Numbered from the stretch's first letter, positions 1 to 8,603 are shown. The stretch: DNA of 64,000 bases from Brooklawnia sp963780175 (GCA_963780175.1 CAWAAT010000001.1:310001-374000), one strand, 5' to 3'. Numbers and translations are program-made. Notes: generated by a model from the letters alone, not told the origin.

Positions 1-413
1 TGCCGAAGATGCCTTTGACGAGGGCGCGATGCAAGGAGCGCGTCAAGATCAGGCATCGGCTTCATGAGCTTCGCACCGTCGACCTCGTCGGCCAGGCCCT
101 TGTCCACCTTCAGGATCGGAACGATTCTCTTCCGCGTCCACAGGTACTCGGCGGTGTCGACGCCATCGATCTGCCGATCCATCGTCATCTCGAACAGGAT
201 CGCTGCCAACACCTTCTCGCCGGTGAAGGACGGGCTGGTGATGATGCGGCTGCGCATCTCGTGGACCAGGTCGAACATCTCGGCGTCGCCGGAGTAGGCG
301 TCCTCGGCGATGCCGTAGAGCTTGAGTGCCTTCGGAGTGCTGCCCCCGCTCTGGTCAAGGGCGGCGACGAATCCCTTGTCGTTGCGCATTCGTCCGGCTT
401 GTTCAGCGTTCAT
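1..413 (-). CDS. Class I fructose-bisphosphate aldolase, 3' part outside window, frame break near the edge
   Basis: Glycolytic enzyme that cleaves fructose 1,6-bisphosphate through a Schiff-base lysine. The N-terminus reads MNAEQAGRMRNDKGFVAALD and continues with QSGGSTPKALKLYGI and LVHEMRSRIITSPSF, which are hallmarks of the short bacterial class I aldolases. The ATG is preceded by AGGAGG at good spacing. After the segment LMKPMPDLDALL the expected RALVKGIFG appears only in another frame; dropping one T of the TT at about 33-34 restores DALLHRALVKGIFG. The catalytic lysine region lies beyond the window. The break may be a sequencing error or a real frameshift. Family assignment is secure from the N-terminus. 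Confidence 0.85.
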   Translation of the reverse strand, partial: MNAEQAGRMRNDKGFVAALDQSGGSTPKALKLYGIAEDAYSGDAEMFDLVHEMRSRIITSPSFTGEKVLAAILFEMTMDRQIDGVDTAEYLWTRKRIVPILKVDKGLADEVDGAKLMKPMPDLDALLASRPRQRHLR

Positions 414-474
414 GTCTGCCTCCTTTCGGCCATTGTCGCCCAACCCGAAAGGGTCCGCCGGTGAATCCGCGCAC

Positions 475-1914
475 TCAGAGCCGGACGGCCGGCACGTCGG
501 TGTCGGGATGCAGAACGCGCTGCCTCGCGCGTCCACCACGGATGGCCAGCAGATAGCCGATCAGCACGACGATCGAGATCACCCAACTCCACTGCATGGC
601 CACCCGGTAGAGCTGCCACGGTTGGCTGGGATCGGCACCCAGGCTGCCAGCGCTGCTCCATAGCACCGCGCCCACGGCCAGCCCGAGCATGTAGGCGGTG
701 CCGAGGACGCCGTAGACAGCCGCATACGCGCGCTGCCCGAAGGCCAGTGAACAGGCCAGTGGCGCCGTCAGGGATCCGGTGGCGAAGCCGGCACCGACCA
801 GACCGATGACCAGCAGGATGTAGCCGGGTGCCGGGTAGCGGATGACCCCCAACAGGTAACCCGCCACTGCGTGCACCGCCATGAAGACCGCCATGGCCTT
901 GATGATGCCGAACCGTTCGATCAGCGTGCCGAGCACCGGCTTGGCGATGATGAGTCCGACCATCTGCATGCTCATCAGGATGCCCACCAGCGCGGGGGTC
1001 ATCTGCGATCCCGGATCGGTCTGCTGATTGACGAAGAATGGTTGGGTGATCTGGCCCATGGCGTAGTAGACGCCGAGCAGGATGAGCATCAGGTACAGCA
1101 GCCAGAACCAGCCGCTGCGCATCGTCTCGGCGAAAGACAACCCCGTGAGTCTGGTGACCCGCGCCTCGGGTGGCTGGCTGGTCGTCACCCAGCCGGCGAG
1201 CGGTGCCTCTTGCCCGTACATGGGTAGACCGACGTCCTCTGGCCGGTTGACGACCAGCAGAAGCGCCGGAATGACGGCGAAGGACGCGAACAGCCCCGCC
1301 GCGATCAGCATGGTCGCCCGCCAGCCGATGCCACCGGCCTCCACCGGTGGCGCGAGGTTGGAGAAGACCACCGAGGACAGGATGCCGCCCAGCCCGGTGC
1401 CAGCCATGACCAGACCCATCACCAGCCCCCGGTGGCGGTCGAACCAGTTGTTCACCAGAATGATCGGCACGAAATTCACCGACATGCCGAATCCGGCCCC
1501 TGTCAGGGCGCCGAAAACGTACAACCCCGTCATCCCCTGAACGGTGGACAGACCGGCAAGGCCGAGCCCGCCGATGATCCCCCCGGTGGTGAGCAGCACC
1601 CGACCACCCAGCCGACCGATGACGCGTCCGGCAACGGGCATGACCGCAATGGACACCATCAGCAACACCGTGAAGTAGGTCTGCACCCGGGCCCGGGAGA
1701 TCTCGCCGTTGGGCCAGAGCTCGGCCATGATCGGGTCGGTGAACATCGACAGGCCGCTGAGCACGATGCCGGCGGCGATCATCGCGCACACGGCCCCCGC
1801 AGCAACAGCGAGGTATCGAGCAGAACCACTCGAACGCAACTTGCGACGGGGCTCGAGGCCTTCGATGGAGCGCTCAGCCTCACATTCGCGCTGCTCCCCC
1901 GGCATAAGCCCCAA
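475..1914 (-). CDS. MFS transporter, OxlT/monocarboxylate-like
   Basis: A 479-residue membrane protein with about twelve hydrophobic segments and a charged N-terminal tail of about 30 residues. The motif GRVIGRLGGRVLL after TM2-3 is the MFS loop 2-3 signature, and NNWFDRHRGLVMGLVMAG resembles the OxlT/monocarboxylate branch, whose members exchange organic acids such as oxalate or formate. The substrate cannot be read from sequence. It lies between the aldolase and a cell-wall enzyme on the same strand, with about 60 bases on either side, so it could be separately expressed. The start could lie a few codons downstream (MPGEQ). Confidence 0.8.
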   Translation of the reverse strand: MGLMPGEQRECEAERSIEGLEPRRKLRSSGSARYLAVAAGAVCAMIAAGIVLSGLSMFTDPIMAELWPNGEISRARVQTYFTVLLMVSIAVMPVAGRVIGRLGGRVLLTTGGIIGGLGLAGLSTVQGMTGLYVFGALTGAGFGMSVNFVPIILVNNWFDRHRGLVMGLVMAGTGLGGILSSVVFSNLAPPVEAGGIGWRATMLIAAGLFASFAVIPALLLVVNRPEDVGLPMYGQEAPLAGWVTTSQPPEARVTRLTGLSFAETMRSGWFWLLYLMLILLGVYYAMGQITQPFFVNQQTDPGSQMTPALVGILMSMQMVGLIIAKPVLGTLIERFGIIKAMAVFMAVHAVAGYLLGVIRYPAPGYILLVIGLVGAGFATGSLTAPLACSLAFGQRAYAAVYGVLGTAYMLGLAVGAVLWSSAGSLGADPSQPWQLYRVAMQWSWVISIVVLIGYLLAIRGGRARQRVLHPDTDVPAVRL

Positions 1915-1980
1915 CCTCCCGAAAAATATCGTATCGGATCAGCATGGAGCCGCTGGCGGCGGTCGACGACCTGCCGGTGA

Positions 1981-3420
1981 TCAGTAGTGACTGACCACCA
2001 CCGTGCCCATCGGTGCCCAGTCATAGATGAACTTCGCGGCGTCGCTGGGCATGTTCACACAGCCGTGCGAGCCGCCCGGGCCGCTCCAACCGAACGAGTC
2101 ACGCCACGGCGCACCGTGGAAGGCGATGGAGCCGGTGAAGTAGGTCACCCATGGGATGTCAGGGGCCACATATGGTGTGCCGTCTAGGTTCGTGCCCCGC
2201 ATCGTCTGCATCTGGTACTTGAGATAGACGTTGAAGGTGCCGGTCGGAGTCTCCATGCCGGGCATACCGGGGACGATGTACACCGGTCCCGCGGCAACAG
2301 TGGCACCAACATAGGACGTCACGGTGTTGTTCGACAGGTTGAGGTCGATCCACTTCTGGTTCGGGGCGGCCTGGTAGACGAGATTCTCCGCGCCGGTCGC
2401 GATCACTCGCGTCTCATAGGTCGGTTCGATCTCGTCGTAGCGGAATTCTCCGCTGAAAGCGGTTCCGGACTGGAGGGCGTTGGCCAGCGCCTCGTCGAGG
2501 GCGGCTGCGTTGTTGACCCGCCAGCCCTTGACGCCCTCAACGGGAGTCGAGACCACGTCGCCACGAGAGTTCACGTTGCGCACACCTGGCACCGGCTCGA
2601 CGGTGGTCGACTCACTCACCGCACTCACCCAGGCGCTCACCGTGGCCCGGTCGATGACCGGCTCCCCGATACCCGAGTCGTCTGCGGGGATACTCAACCA
2701 CCGGACCTTCTCGGCCGGCGTCGGAGCGTGGGTCGCCTCGCGTCCGATGATCGAGATGTCGAGGCTCACCAGGGAGTTGGCCGCGTCTGCGACGCGCTGC
2801 GCCTGCTCGGTGGTCACTGTGGGCTCGATCTGGGCGGTGCTGAGGATTACGTCCTGGGATGTCAGCGTCTCAGCGGCGCGGACGGCCGCCACGAGCAGGG
2901 CTTCTGGATCGACCGAGCGTCCCGCCACCGACGCGGTGACGACGAACGAGGTTGCGTCCTGCGACAGTGAGACGCGAGCGTTCTGGGCAGGCACACCGAC
3001 GTCAGCCACGAGTCTGGCGACAACCTCCTGGGCGACCGAGTCGTCCTGGACGACCACCACCGGGACGTCGCGGGAGTTGGCGAGGGCACTCACCCTGGCT
3101 CCGACTTCTCCGTTGGGGGCGAACGCTTGCGCTGCGGTCGCTTCCGCGTCCACCGTGACACCGAGCTCAGCCAGGCTGAGCTGCGAGGACCTCCCATCGA
3201 GCGCGACATCGACCACTACTTGCCCAGCGCGGTCGGCCACGGTGCTCGCGACCTCCTGTTCGGTCTGGCCAGTCACGGAGGTGCCGGCTATCGACACGCC
3301 TGGAAGGGCGTGGCTCGAGAAGTACGCCGCGTAGGCTGCGGTCGTGCTGCCCAGGAGCACCACGAGACCGAACAGCACCCACAGAGCCCACTCCGCTTTC
3401 GTTGAGAGTCTGCGATTCAC
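1981..3420 (-). CDS. L,D-transpeptidase with YkuD domain and repeated peptidoglycan-binding-type domains
   Basis: Cell-wall cross-linking enzyme of 479 residues. One N-terminal TM helix (about residues 12-33) anchors it outside the membrane. Residues 35-330 contain PG_binding_4-like domains (LPGVSIAGTSVTGQTEQEV and further repeats). The C-terminal 130 residues form the YkuD catalytic domain with SIAFHGAPWRDSFG and the active-site segment SHGCVNM containing the nucleophilic cysteine. The family makes 3-3 peptide cross-links using D-alanyl tetrapeptides as donors. The gene stands alone on the minus strand. Confidence 0.9.
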   Translation of the reverse strand: MNRRLSTKAEWALWVLFGLVVLLGSTTAAYAAYFSSHALPGVSIAGTSVTGQTEQEVASTVADRAGQVVVDVALDGRSSQLSLAELGVTVDAEATAAQAFAPNGEVGARVSALANSRDVPVVVVQDDSVAQEVVARLVADVGVPAQNARVSLSQDATSFVVTASVAGRSVDPEALLVAAVRAAETLTSQDVILSTAQIEPTVTTEQAQRVADAANSLVSLDISIIGREATHAPTPAEKVRWLSIPADDSGIGEPVIDRATVSAWVSAVSESTTVEPVPGVRNVNSRGDVVSTPVEGVKGWRVNNAAALDEALANALQSGTAFSGEFRYDEIEPTYETRVIATGAENLVYQAAPNQKWIDLNLSNNTVTSYVGATVAAGPVYIVPGMPGMETPTGTFNVYLKYQMQTMRGTNLDGTPYVAPDIPWVTYFTGSIAFHGAPWRDSFGWSGPGGSHGCVNMPSDAAKFIYDWAPMGTVVVSHY

Positions 3421-3466
3421 GAGGCCATTCTAGGCTGAGGACCGGTTCAACCCCTATTCTCGGTTG

Positions 3467-3754
3467 TCAGGCGAGGGTCAGGAAGAGCTTCTCCAACTCC
3501 TCCGGTTGGGGCTTTCCAGCGGCGTCGGGGTCGGTCAGGCACTCCTTCAGCGCCGACGAGATCACCAGGAAGCCCGCCCGGTCCAGCGCCTTCGAGACGG
3601 CGCTCAACTGCTGGACGACGTCGCGGCAGTCGGCCTCGGCCTCCACCGCCGTGATGACTGCCGCCAGTTGCCCGTGGGCTCGCTTCAATCGATTGACGAC
3701 CTTGCGCCGGGCAACGACATCGTGGAGCGCCGGCGAATCGGATGTTCCTGACAT
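3467..3754 (-). CDS. cstR: CsoR-family regulator, CstR-like persulfide sensor
   Basis: A 95-residue all-helical DUF156 repressor (RLKRAHGQLAAVITAVEAE). Two cysteines match the family's sensing pair: one in EADCRDVVQQL and one in SALKECL. In copper-sensing CsoR a histidine sits four residues before the second cysteine; here that position is alanine, as expected for the persulfide sensor CstR, where the two thiols form a di- or trisulfide and release DNA. It is divergent from a sulfur-detoxification operon and a G/C-rich palindrome lies between them. The start has the Shine-Dalgarno-like AGGGGGG. Functional assignment is inference from missing copper ligand plus context. Confidence 0.85.
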   Translation of the reverse strand: MSGTSDSPALHDVVARRKVVNRLKRAHGQLAAVITAVEAEADCRDVVQQLSAVSKALDRAGFLVISSALKECLTDPDAAGKPQPEELEKLFLTLA

Positions 3755-3789
3755 GTGAGCCCCCCTGGGTTAGTCGACTTGAAACCATA

Positions 3790-3805
3790 ATACCCCCTGG
3801 GGTAT
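3790..3805. promoter_or_regulatory. CsoR/CstR-type operator palindrome
   Basis: ATACCCCCTGGGGTAT is a near-perfect inverted repeat (7 of 8 positions) with a G/C core flanked by AT, the usual layout of CsoR/CstR operators. It lies in the divergent intergenic region, about 36 bases from the cstR start and about 54 bases from the first gene of the sulfur operon, so one site could repress both directions. Confidence 0.75.
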
Positions 3806-3858
3806 CTTCTAGTCATAACCCTCGGATACGAGAACTCAACGACAGGAATGGGAAAGTC

Positions 3859-4044
3859 ATGTGTAGTGCAGTCTCCTGCAGTGTTTGCGGCAAGACCACG
3901 TGGGCTGGTTGCGGCCAGCACGTCGAGTCGGTGAAGCAGCGAGTGCCCGCATCCAACTGGTGCGGCGGCCAGCACACTCAGGCCGAACTGGCCGCCGCCC
4001 GGTCGAACCGCGGGGGCGCGTTCTCTGGCTTCTTCGGCCGCTAG
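3859..4044 (+). CDS. Small Cys-rich protein of unknown function, first gene of the sulfur operon
   Basis: A 61-residue protein, MCSAVSCSVCGKTTWAGCGQ at the N-terminus, with cysteines at 2, 7, 10, 18 and 35 and His residues after the third and fifth. The CxxC plus CGQH spacing suggests a small zinc or thiol site. Short proteins with the SCxxCGKTTWxGCGxH pattern recur in actinobacteria (from memory), function unknown. The start ATG follows GGAATGGGAAAG. The gene ends 12 bases before thioredoxin, whose ribosome-binding site overlaps its stop. A persulfide carrier or zinc protein is possible; not established. Confidence 0.7.
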   Translation: MCSAVSCSVCGKTTWAGCGQHVESVKQRVPASNWCGGQHTQAELAAARSNRGGAFSGFFGR

Positions 4045-4056
4045 GAGGAAAGCGCC

Positions 4057-4434
4057 ATGACAACCACGGCACTGACGCTCGAGAACTTCGAGCAGACGAC
4101 CTCAGCAGACGGCATCGTGTTCGTGGATTTCTGGGCCGACTGGTGCCGCCCGTGCCGTGCCTTCGCGCCGGTGTTCGAGAACGCGTCCCACGCAAACACC
4201 GACATCGTGTTCGGCAAGGTCGACACCGAGGCGGAACAAGACCTCGCAGCGAGCTTCCGCATCACGTCCATCCCTACGCTGATGGTGTTCCGTGACGGCA
4301 TCCTCGTCTACGCCCAGCCCGGCGCACTCCAGGCGTCCCAGTTGGATCAGTTGATCGAGGGGGCTCGCGCTCTCGACATGGACGACGTCCGTCGCCAGAT
4401 CGCCGAGCAACAGGGCGCCACAGCCGACGCGTGA
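4057..4434 (+). CDS. Thioredoxin
   Basis: Cytoplasmic thiol-disulfide reductase of 125 residues with VDFWADWCRPCRAFAPVF (active site WCRPC rather than the usual WCGPC), the cis-proline segment ITSIPTLMVF and a typical beta-alpha fold. It has a C-terminal extension of about 20 residues after the thioredoxin core. AGGAGG precedes the ATG. Its place in the CstR-controlled operon suggests it reduces protein persulfides or regenerates the dioxygenase/rhodanese steps; that role is inferred from context. Confidence 0.92.
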   Translation: MTTTALTLENFEQTTSADGIVFVDFWADWCRPCRAFAPVFENASHANTDIVFGKVDTEAEQDLAASFRITSIPTLMVFRDGILVYAQPGALQASQLDQLIEGARALDMDDVRRQIAEQQGATADA

Positions 4435-4466
4435 GGCACCACCCACCTTGACCTCAAGGAGTAGCC

Positions 4467-5912
4467 ATGTTGTTGGAACGCATCTATGACGAGGATCTTG
4501 CGCAGGCCAGCTATTTGATCGGCTGCCAAGCCATGGGGAAGGCCTTGGTCGTCGACCCGCGCCGCGACCTCGACGTGTATCTGCGGATCGCGCGTAAGAA
4601 CGGCATGACCATCACCGCGGTCGCCGAGACCCACATCCACGCCGACTACTTGTCGGGCACCCGGGAACTGGCGGCCCGCACCGGTGCCACCATCCACGTC
4701 TCGGACGAGGGTGGTCCGGACTGGCTCTACGGACCGGCCTTCGACGGTGCCGTTCGCATGAAGGACGGCCACCAGATCACCCTGGGCAACATCACCGTGC
4801 AGGCCGTGCACACCCCTGGCCACACTCCCGAGCACATGTCCTTCCTCATCACCGACGGCGCGCAGGCCGACGCGCCCGGATTCATGTTGACCGGCGACTT
4901 CGTGTTCGTGGGCGACCTGGGACGACCGGACCTGCTGGACGAGGCGGCCGGTGGACACGACACCCGCTTCCAGGGCGCCAAAGACATCTTCGCCAGCCTG
5001 CGGGACCGGTTCCTCACCCTCCCCGACTACGTGCAGGTGCTGCCGGCCCACGGCGCGGGCAGCGCCTGCGGCAAGGCGTTGGGGGCCATCCCCAATTCGA
5101 CGGTAGGTTACGAACGCGCCTTCTCATGGTGGAGCACGTACCTCACAAGCGGGGATGAGCAGGGCTTCGTCGAGGAATTGCTGAGCGGCCAACCCGACGC
5201 CCCCGCCTACTTCGCCCGCATGAAGGTGCAGAACAGGGTCGGCCCGGCAGTCATGGGCGAGCTGGACGAACTGGAGGAGTACTCCGCCGACCAACTGCGG
5301 GCCGAACTGGCTGCCGACGAGGCTATTCTGGTCGACACCCGCCACCACAGCCTGGTCCACCAAGGCAGCGTCGAGCGTTCGCTCAACATCCCCGGGCCCG
5401 CCAAGGCCGCCACTTACGGCGCGTGGGTCTACGACCCCGAGACCGAGCTGCGCCCTTTGATCGTGTTGGCCGAGGACGCGGACGGGGCGCGCGAGATGCG
5501 CGACCACCTGATGCGCGTGGGTATCGATTCGGTGAAGGGCTATCTGCCCTCGCTTGAGGGTCTCGACCTGGTCAATCCCTCACTGGTCGGTCCGCGCGAA
5601 CTGGCGGATCTTGAGCACGTGCTGCTCCTCGATGTGCGCAACAAGACGGAGTTCGACGACGGACATCTGCCCGGCGCCAAGCACCTGAGTGGTGGACGCA
5701 TCCTGTGGTCGCTGCATCAACTGCCCCGCGAAGGCACGATCGTCACATACTGTCGGACCGGTGTGCGCAACAGCGTCGTGGCCAGCGCCCTTCGACGGCA
5801 GGGCTTCGACGTCACCGAACTCGATGGTTCGTACCAAGGGTGGGTGGCCACACCCGGCCATCAGCCGGTGCGTGAAGACGGTGACAGCCCAGATTTGGTC
5901 ACCCAGCGGTGA
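4467..5912 (+). CDS. cstB: CstB-like persulfide dioxygenase fused to two rhodanese domains
   Basis: A 481-residue enzyme. Residues 1-245 are an ETHE1-type metallo-beta-lactamase domain: THIHADYLSG (about 55-64), VHTPGHTPEH, TGDFVFVGDLGRPDLL and LPAHGAGSACGK. Residues 270-365 are a rhodanese fold without a catalytic cysteine. Residues 375-470 are an active rhodanese with VTYCRTGVRN (Cys429). This order of dioxygenase, pseudo-rhodanese and rhodanese is that of Staphylococcus aureus CstB, and Cys201 in GSACGK sits where CstB has its second functional cysteine. The family oxidises low-molecular-weight persulfides and forms thiosulfate. AAGGAG precedes the start. Confidence 0.92.
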   Translation: MLLERIYDEDLAQASYLIGCQAMGKALVVDPRRDLDVYLRIARKNGMTITAVAETHIHADYLSGTRELAARTGATIHVSDEGGPDWLYGPAFDGAVRMKDGHQITLGNITVQAVHTPGHTPEHMSFLITDGAQADAPGFMLTGDFVFVGDLGRPDLLDEAAGGHDTRFQGAKDIFASLRDRFLTLPDYVQVLPAHGAGSACGKALGAIPNSTVGYERAFSWWSTYLTSGDEQGFVEELLSGQPDAPAYFARMKVQNRVGPAVMGELDELEEYSADQLRAELAADEAILVDTRHHSLVHQGSVERSLNIPGPAKAATYGAWVYDPETELRPLIVLAEDADGAREMRDHLMRVGIDSVKGYLPSLEGLDLVNPSLVGPRELADLEHVLLLDVRNKTEFDDGHLPGAKHLSGGRILWSLHQLPREGTIVTYCRTGVRNSVVASALRRQGFDVTELDGSYQGWVATPGHQPVREDGDSPDLVTQR

Positions 5913-6694
5913 GCGTTGAGGCAGCTGTAGTCGTCGCCCTCCTTCTCGCCGTGTTCGTCGGGTTCTCTCTTGGGCTCCTGGGTGGTGGCGGCTCCATCCT
6001 CACGGTGCCGATCCTGACGTACGTGGTCGGGATGGGTGCCAAGGAGGCCATCGCCTCCTCACTGTTCATCGTTGGGGCGACCAGTGCCTTCAGCGTGCTG
6101 TCGCACGCCCGGGCAGGACGAGTGCGTTGGCGCACGGGGGCGATCTTCGGCGCCGCAGGCATGGTCGGGGCCTTCATCGGCGGTCTGATCGGCGGGTTCG
6201 TCCCCGGCACCGTCCTGATGGTCCTGTTCGCGGGCATGATGCTCGCCACCGCGGCGGCCATGATCAGGGGCCGCGCCGGACACTCGGCCACCACCGGTGA
6301 ACAGCGCACCCGCCGGGTGAGCCGGATCATGGTAGACGGGTTTCTGGTCGGGCTGGCCACTGGCCTGGTTGGTGCTGGGGGTGGCTTCTTGATCGTCCCG
6401 GCGCTCAACCTGCTCGGGGGGTTGCCCATCGCGGTCGCGGTGGGGACCTCTCTGCTGGTGATCGTGATGAAGTCCTTCGCTGGGCTGGCCGGCTACCTGT
6501 TCACGGTGAGCATTCAGTGGCCCCTCGTCCTGGGGTTCACGGGCGTGGCCATTGCAGGATCCTTCATCGGGTCCAGATTCGCCGGCAGAATCCCGGAGAC
6601 GGCCTTGCGCAAGGGCTTTGGGTATTTCGTGCTGGTGATGGGAGCGGTTGTCCTCGTCCAGGAACTGCCCCGGGCCATCGGCCTGCTGACCTGA
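5909..6694 (+). CDS. tauE: TauE/SafE-family sulfite/thiosulfate exporter
   Basis: A 261-residue membrane protein with about eight helices in two halves, each starting with a glycine-rich signature (GFSLGLLGGGGSILTVP and GLATGLVGAGGGFLIVP) that defines the TauE/SafE family. The GTG start overlaps the stop of the cstB-like gene by four bases, so translation is probably coupled. In S. aureus a tauE is part of the cst regulon; here it likely exports sulfite or thiosulfate produced by the dioxygenase. Substrate is inferred from context. Confidence 0.88.
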   Translation: MSVEAAVVVALLLAVFVGFSLGLLGGGGSILTVPILTYVVGMGAKEAIASSLFIVGATSAFSVLSHARAGRVRWRTGAIFGAAGMVGAFIGGLIGGFVPGTVLMVLFAGMMLATAAAMIRGRAGHSATTGEQRTRRVSRIMVDGFLVGLATGLVGAGGGFLIVPALNLLGGLPIAVAVGTSLLVIVMKSFAGLAGYLFTVSIQWPLVLGFTGVAIAGSFIGSRFAGRIPETALRKGFGYFVLVMGAVVLVQELPRAIGLLT

Positions 6695-6738
6695 ACCTGA
6701 GAAACGTGAACATCCCCACGATTGAGAAGGAAGAAATC

Positions 6739-7260
6739 TTGAGCAGCACGCTGACGCCGCCGAGACTGGGTTCACTGGTCACCGGCTATGAGGTGCCCGT
6801 GGTCAACGAGCGAGCGGTCAGGGCCGGGGCGGGCCTACTCCTTCTCGGTGGATCGGTGGCCTTCGGTTTGGCCCTGGCCGGCGGGACGCAGCGTCCGCTG
6901 CAGCCGTTCGGCATGTACGTCATGTTCGACATGCTCGCGCGGGTGACGCTCGGTGACAGGTGGTCTCCCACGCTTGCACTGGGACGACTCATCGTCGCCC
7001 GGCAGCGCCCGGAGTGGGTGGGTGCCTCACAGAAGCAGTTCGCCTGGTGGCTCGGCTTCGGGATGGCCCTGGCTGCGTGCTCGAGTATGGGAGTGTTCAG
7101 CGCACCGCTATGGGTGACTCTGGCATTGTGCGGCACCTGTTTGACACTGCTCTACCTCGAGACGGCATTCGGCATCTGCGTCGGCTGTTCGTTGCAGCGC
7201 CTCCTCACCACGACGGCTCCCCAGTACTGCCCGGGCGACACCTGCGATCGTCCGAACTGA
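6739..7260 (+). CDS. DUF4395-like integral membrane protein
   Basis: A protein of about 173 residues with an N-terminal VVNERAVRAGAGLLLLGG, about four hydrophobic segments, and the C-terminal signature ETAFGICVGCSLQRLL typical of DUF4395. The CVGC motif in or near the membrane, and a second pair CPGDTC at the C-terminus, suggest thiol chemistry. The TTG start follows AGAAGGA; an in-frame GTG at 6706 is the alternative. DUF4395 proteins are often next to rhodaneses and thioredoxins (from memory). A role in moving sulfur or electrons across the membrane is speculation. Confidence 0.7.
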   Translation: MSSTLTPPRLGSLVTGYEVPVVNERAVRAGAGLLLLGGSVAFGLALAGGTQRPLQPFGMYVMFDMLARVTLGDRWSPTLALGRLIVARQRPEWVGASQKQFAWWLGFGMALAACSSMGVFSAPLWVTLALCGTCLTLLYLETAFGICVGCSLQRLLTTTAPQYCPGDTCDRPN

Positions 7261-7281
7261 CCTTCCACCCAAGGAGTAACC

Positions 7282-7647
7282 ATGTTCCGCACACTGACCG
7301 CCATGATGGCCGGCCTCGTCATGATCGCGTCCCTCGCCGGATGTTCAACCGGGACGTCTGAGGGCGTGAGCGTCCCGCCGGAGGCCATCATCATCGATGT
7401 GCGCTCGACCCAGGAGTACGCCGACGGCCACCTCGAGGGCGCCACACTGCTCGACGTCACCAGCGGCCAGTTGGCCGCTGAACTGCCCAACCTCGACCCG
7501 GAGGCGACGTACTTCGTCTACTGCCGGTCAGGTAATCGCTCGGCGAAGGCCGCAGCCCTGATGGCCGATGCGGGCTTCACCGCCGTCACCGACCTGGGGT
7601 CTCTGCAGCAGGCTTCGCAGGCCACCGGCATCGCCATCGTCCGGTGA
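7282..7647 (+). CDS. Rhodanese-domain lipoprotein
   Basis: A 121-residue exported rhodanese. The N-terminus is a lipoprotein signal peptide with lipobox LAGC (Cys21), followed by a single rhodanese domain with IIDVRSTQEYADGHLEGA and the active-site loop VYCRSGNRS. Rhodaneses transfer sulfane sulfur to thiol or cyanide acceptors; this one would work outside the membrane. It is the last gene of the sulfur operon, 21 bases after the DUF4395 gene, with its own AAGGAG, and is followed by a strong terminator. Confidence 0.88.
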   Translation: MFRTLTAMMAGLVMIASLAGCSTGTSEGVSVPPEAIIIDVRSTQEYADGHLEGATLLDVTSGQLAAELPNLDPEATYFVYCRSGNRSAKAAALMADAGFTAVTDLGSLQQASQATGIAIVR

Positions 7648-7660
7648 CGCCCTGACATGC

Positions 7661-7695
7661 AGGAAGGGCCCCGCTCGATGAGCGGGGCCCTTCCT
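7661..7695. terminator. Strong bidirectional terminator hairpin
   Basis: A perfect 16-bp inverted repeat (AGGAAGGGCCCCGCTC) with loop GAT lies between the convergent rhodanese lipoprotein and cold shock genes. The right arm ends in TTCCTTGTCTT on the plus strand. Confidence 0.85.
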
Positions 7696-7713
7696 TGTCT
7701 TGGTCTTAGATAC

Positions 7714-7917
7714 TCACAGAACGGTGATGTTCGACGCCTGCAGACCCTTGGGGCCCTTCTCGGTGTCGAAGGACACGCGAGCGCCCTCTTCGAGGGAGCG
7801 GAAGCCATTCGAATTGATCGCCGAGTAATGGGCGAACACGTCGGCCGAGCCATCCTCGGGAGCGATGAAGCCGAAGCCCTTGTCGGCGTTGAACCACTTG
7901 ACGGTACCGGTAGCCAT
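7714..7917 (-). CDS. Cold shock protein, CspA family
   Basis: A 67-residue nucleic-acid chaperone starting MATGTVKWFNADKGFGFI, with RNP1 (KGFGFI) and RNP2 (DVFAHYSAI) motifs. The start ATG follows AAGGAG; a longer upstream reading frame exists but has no family similarity. About 155 bases of untranslated sequence separate it from aroK, consistent with the long regulatory leader common for csp genes. It binds single-stranded RNA and melts secondary structure. Confidence 0.93.
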   Translation of the reverse strand: MATGTVKWFNADKGFGFIAPEDGSADVFAHYSAINSNGFRSLEEGARVSFDTEKGPKGLQASNITVL

Positions 7918-8072
7918 AATGTTTCTCCTTTTTGAGAAGCTGAGAATCCGCGGTTGCGGAACTCTGATGATGCAGCTGCAATGAACGCTTCCCGCAAGGA
8001 CCACACACCGGAAAACCGATGGTTCTACCAGACAAGCAAACGAAAACTTCACCCAACGACAACTCCTTTAGG

Positions 8073-8603
8073 CTACCAGCCCGGCACCCCAAATGGCGAA
8101 TCGAAGGCCGCCACATGCGCTGCGATGGCCTCCATCACCGAGTCCACGTCGACGCAGTCCGTGTCGAGGGTCAGGCTGGCGAGCTCGGCGTACGTCGATC
8201 CTCGCTCCGCGAGCATCCTGCGCAGTCTGGCAGCCGTGTCCTGACCGGCAAGCAGTGGCCGGCCCTCGTCCTGCCCGATACGTCGGGCGGCGCTCTGCGG
8301 GTCCACTCGCAACCAGACCACCGGATGCCCGGCAAGCGCTCGGGCAATGGCTGGTGTCATCGGGGCGCCTCCGCCCAGGCTGAGGACGCCGTCGCCCCGG
8401 AGCAGTTCGATGGTGAGGTCACGCTCCAGCGTCCGGAAGTGCGCTTCCCCGTCCTGGTCGAAGATGTCGCGAATCGTGCGCCCTTCGCGGCGCTCGAGGT
8501 CGAGGTCGACGTCGTGATATGGCAACCCCAACCGTCGGGCCAGCAGGGGGCCGACGGTGGACTTGCCGGATCCCGACAGTCCGATAAGTGCGATGGCGCT
8601 CAC
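8073..8603 (-). CDS. aroK: Shikimate kinase
   Basis: Phosphorylates shikimate with ATP in the aromatic amino acid pathway. 176 residues: Walker A GLSGSGKST at about 8-16, shikimate-binding DVDLDLERR, the GGGAPMTP loop, and the lid RIGQDEGRPLL. The GTG start overlaps the aroD stop by four bases (GTGA), so translation is coupled to the upstream dehydratase. Length and motifs match the family with no missing key residue. Confidence 0.9.
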   Translation of the reverse strand: MSAIALIGLSGSGKSTVGPLLARRLGLPYHDVDLDLERREGRTIRDIFDQDGEAHFRTLERDLTIELLRGDGVLSLGGGAPMTPAIARALAGHPVVWLRVDPQSAARRIGQDEGRPLLAGQDTAARLRRMLAERGSTYAELASLTLDTDCVDVDSVMEAIAAHVAAFDSPFGVPGW

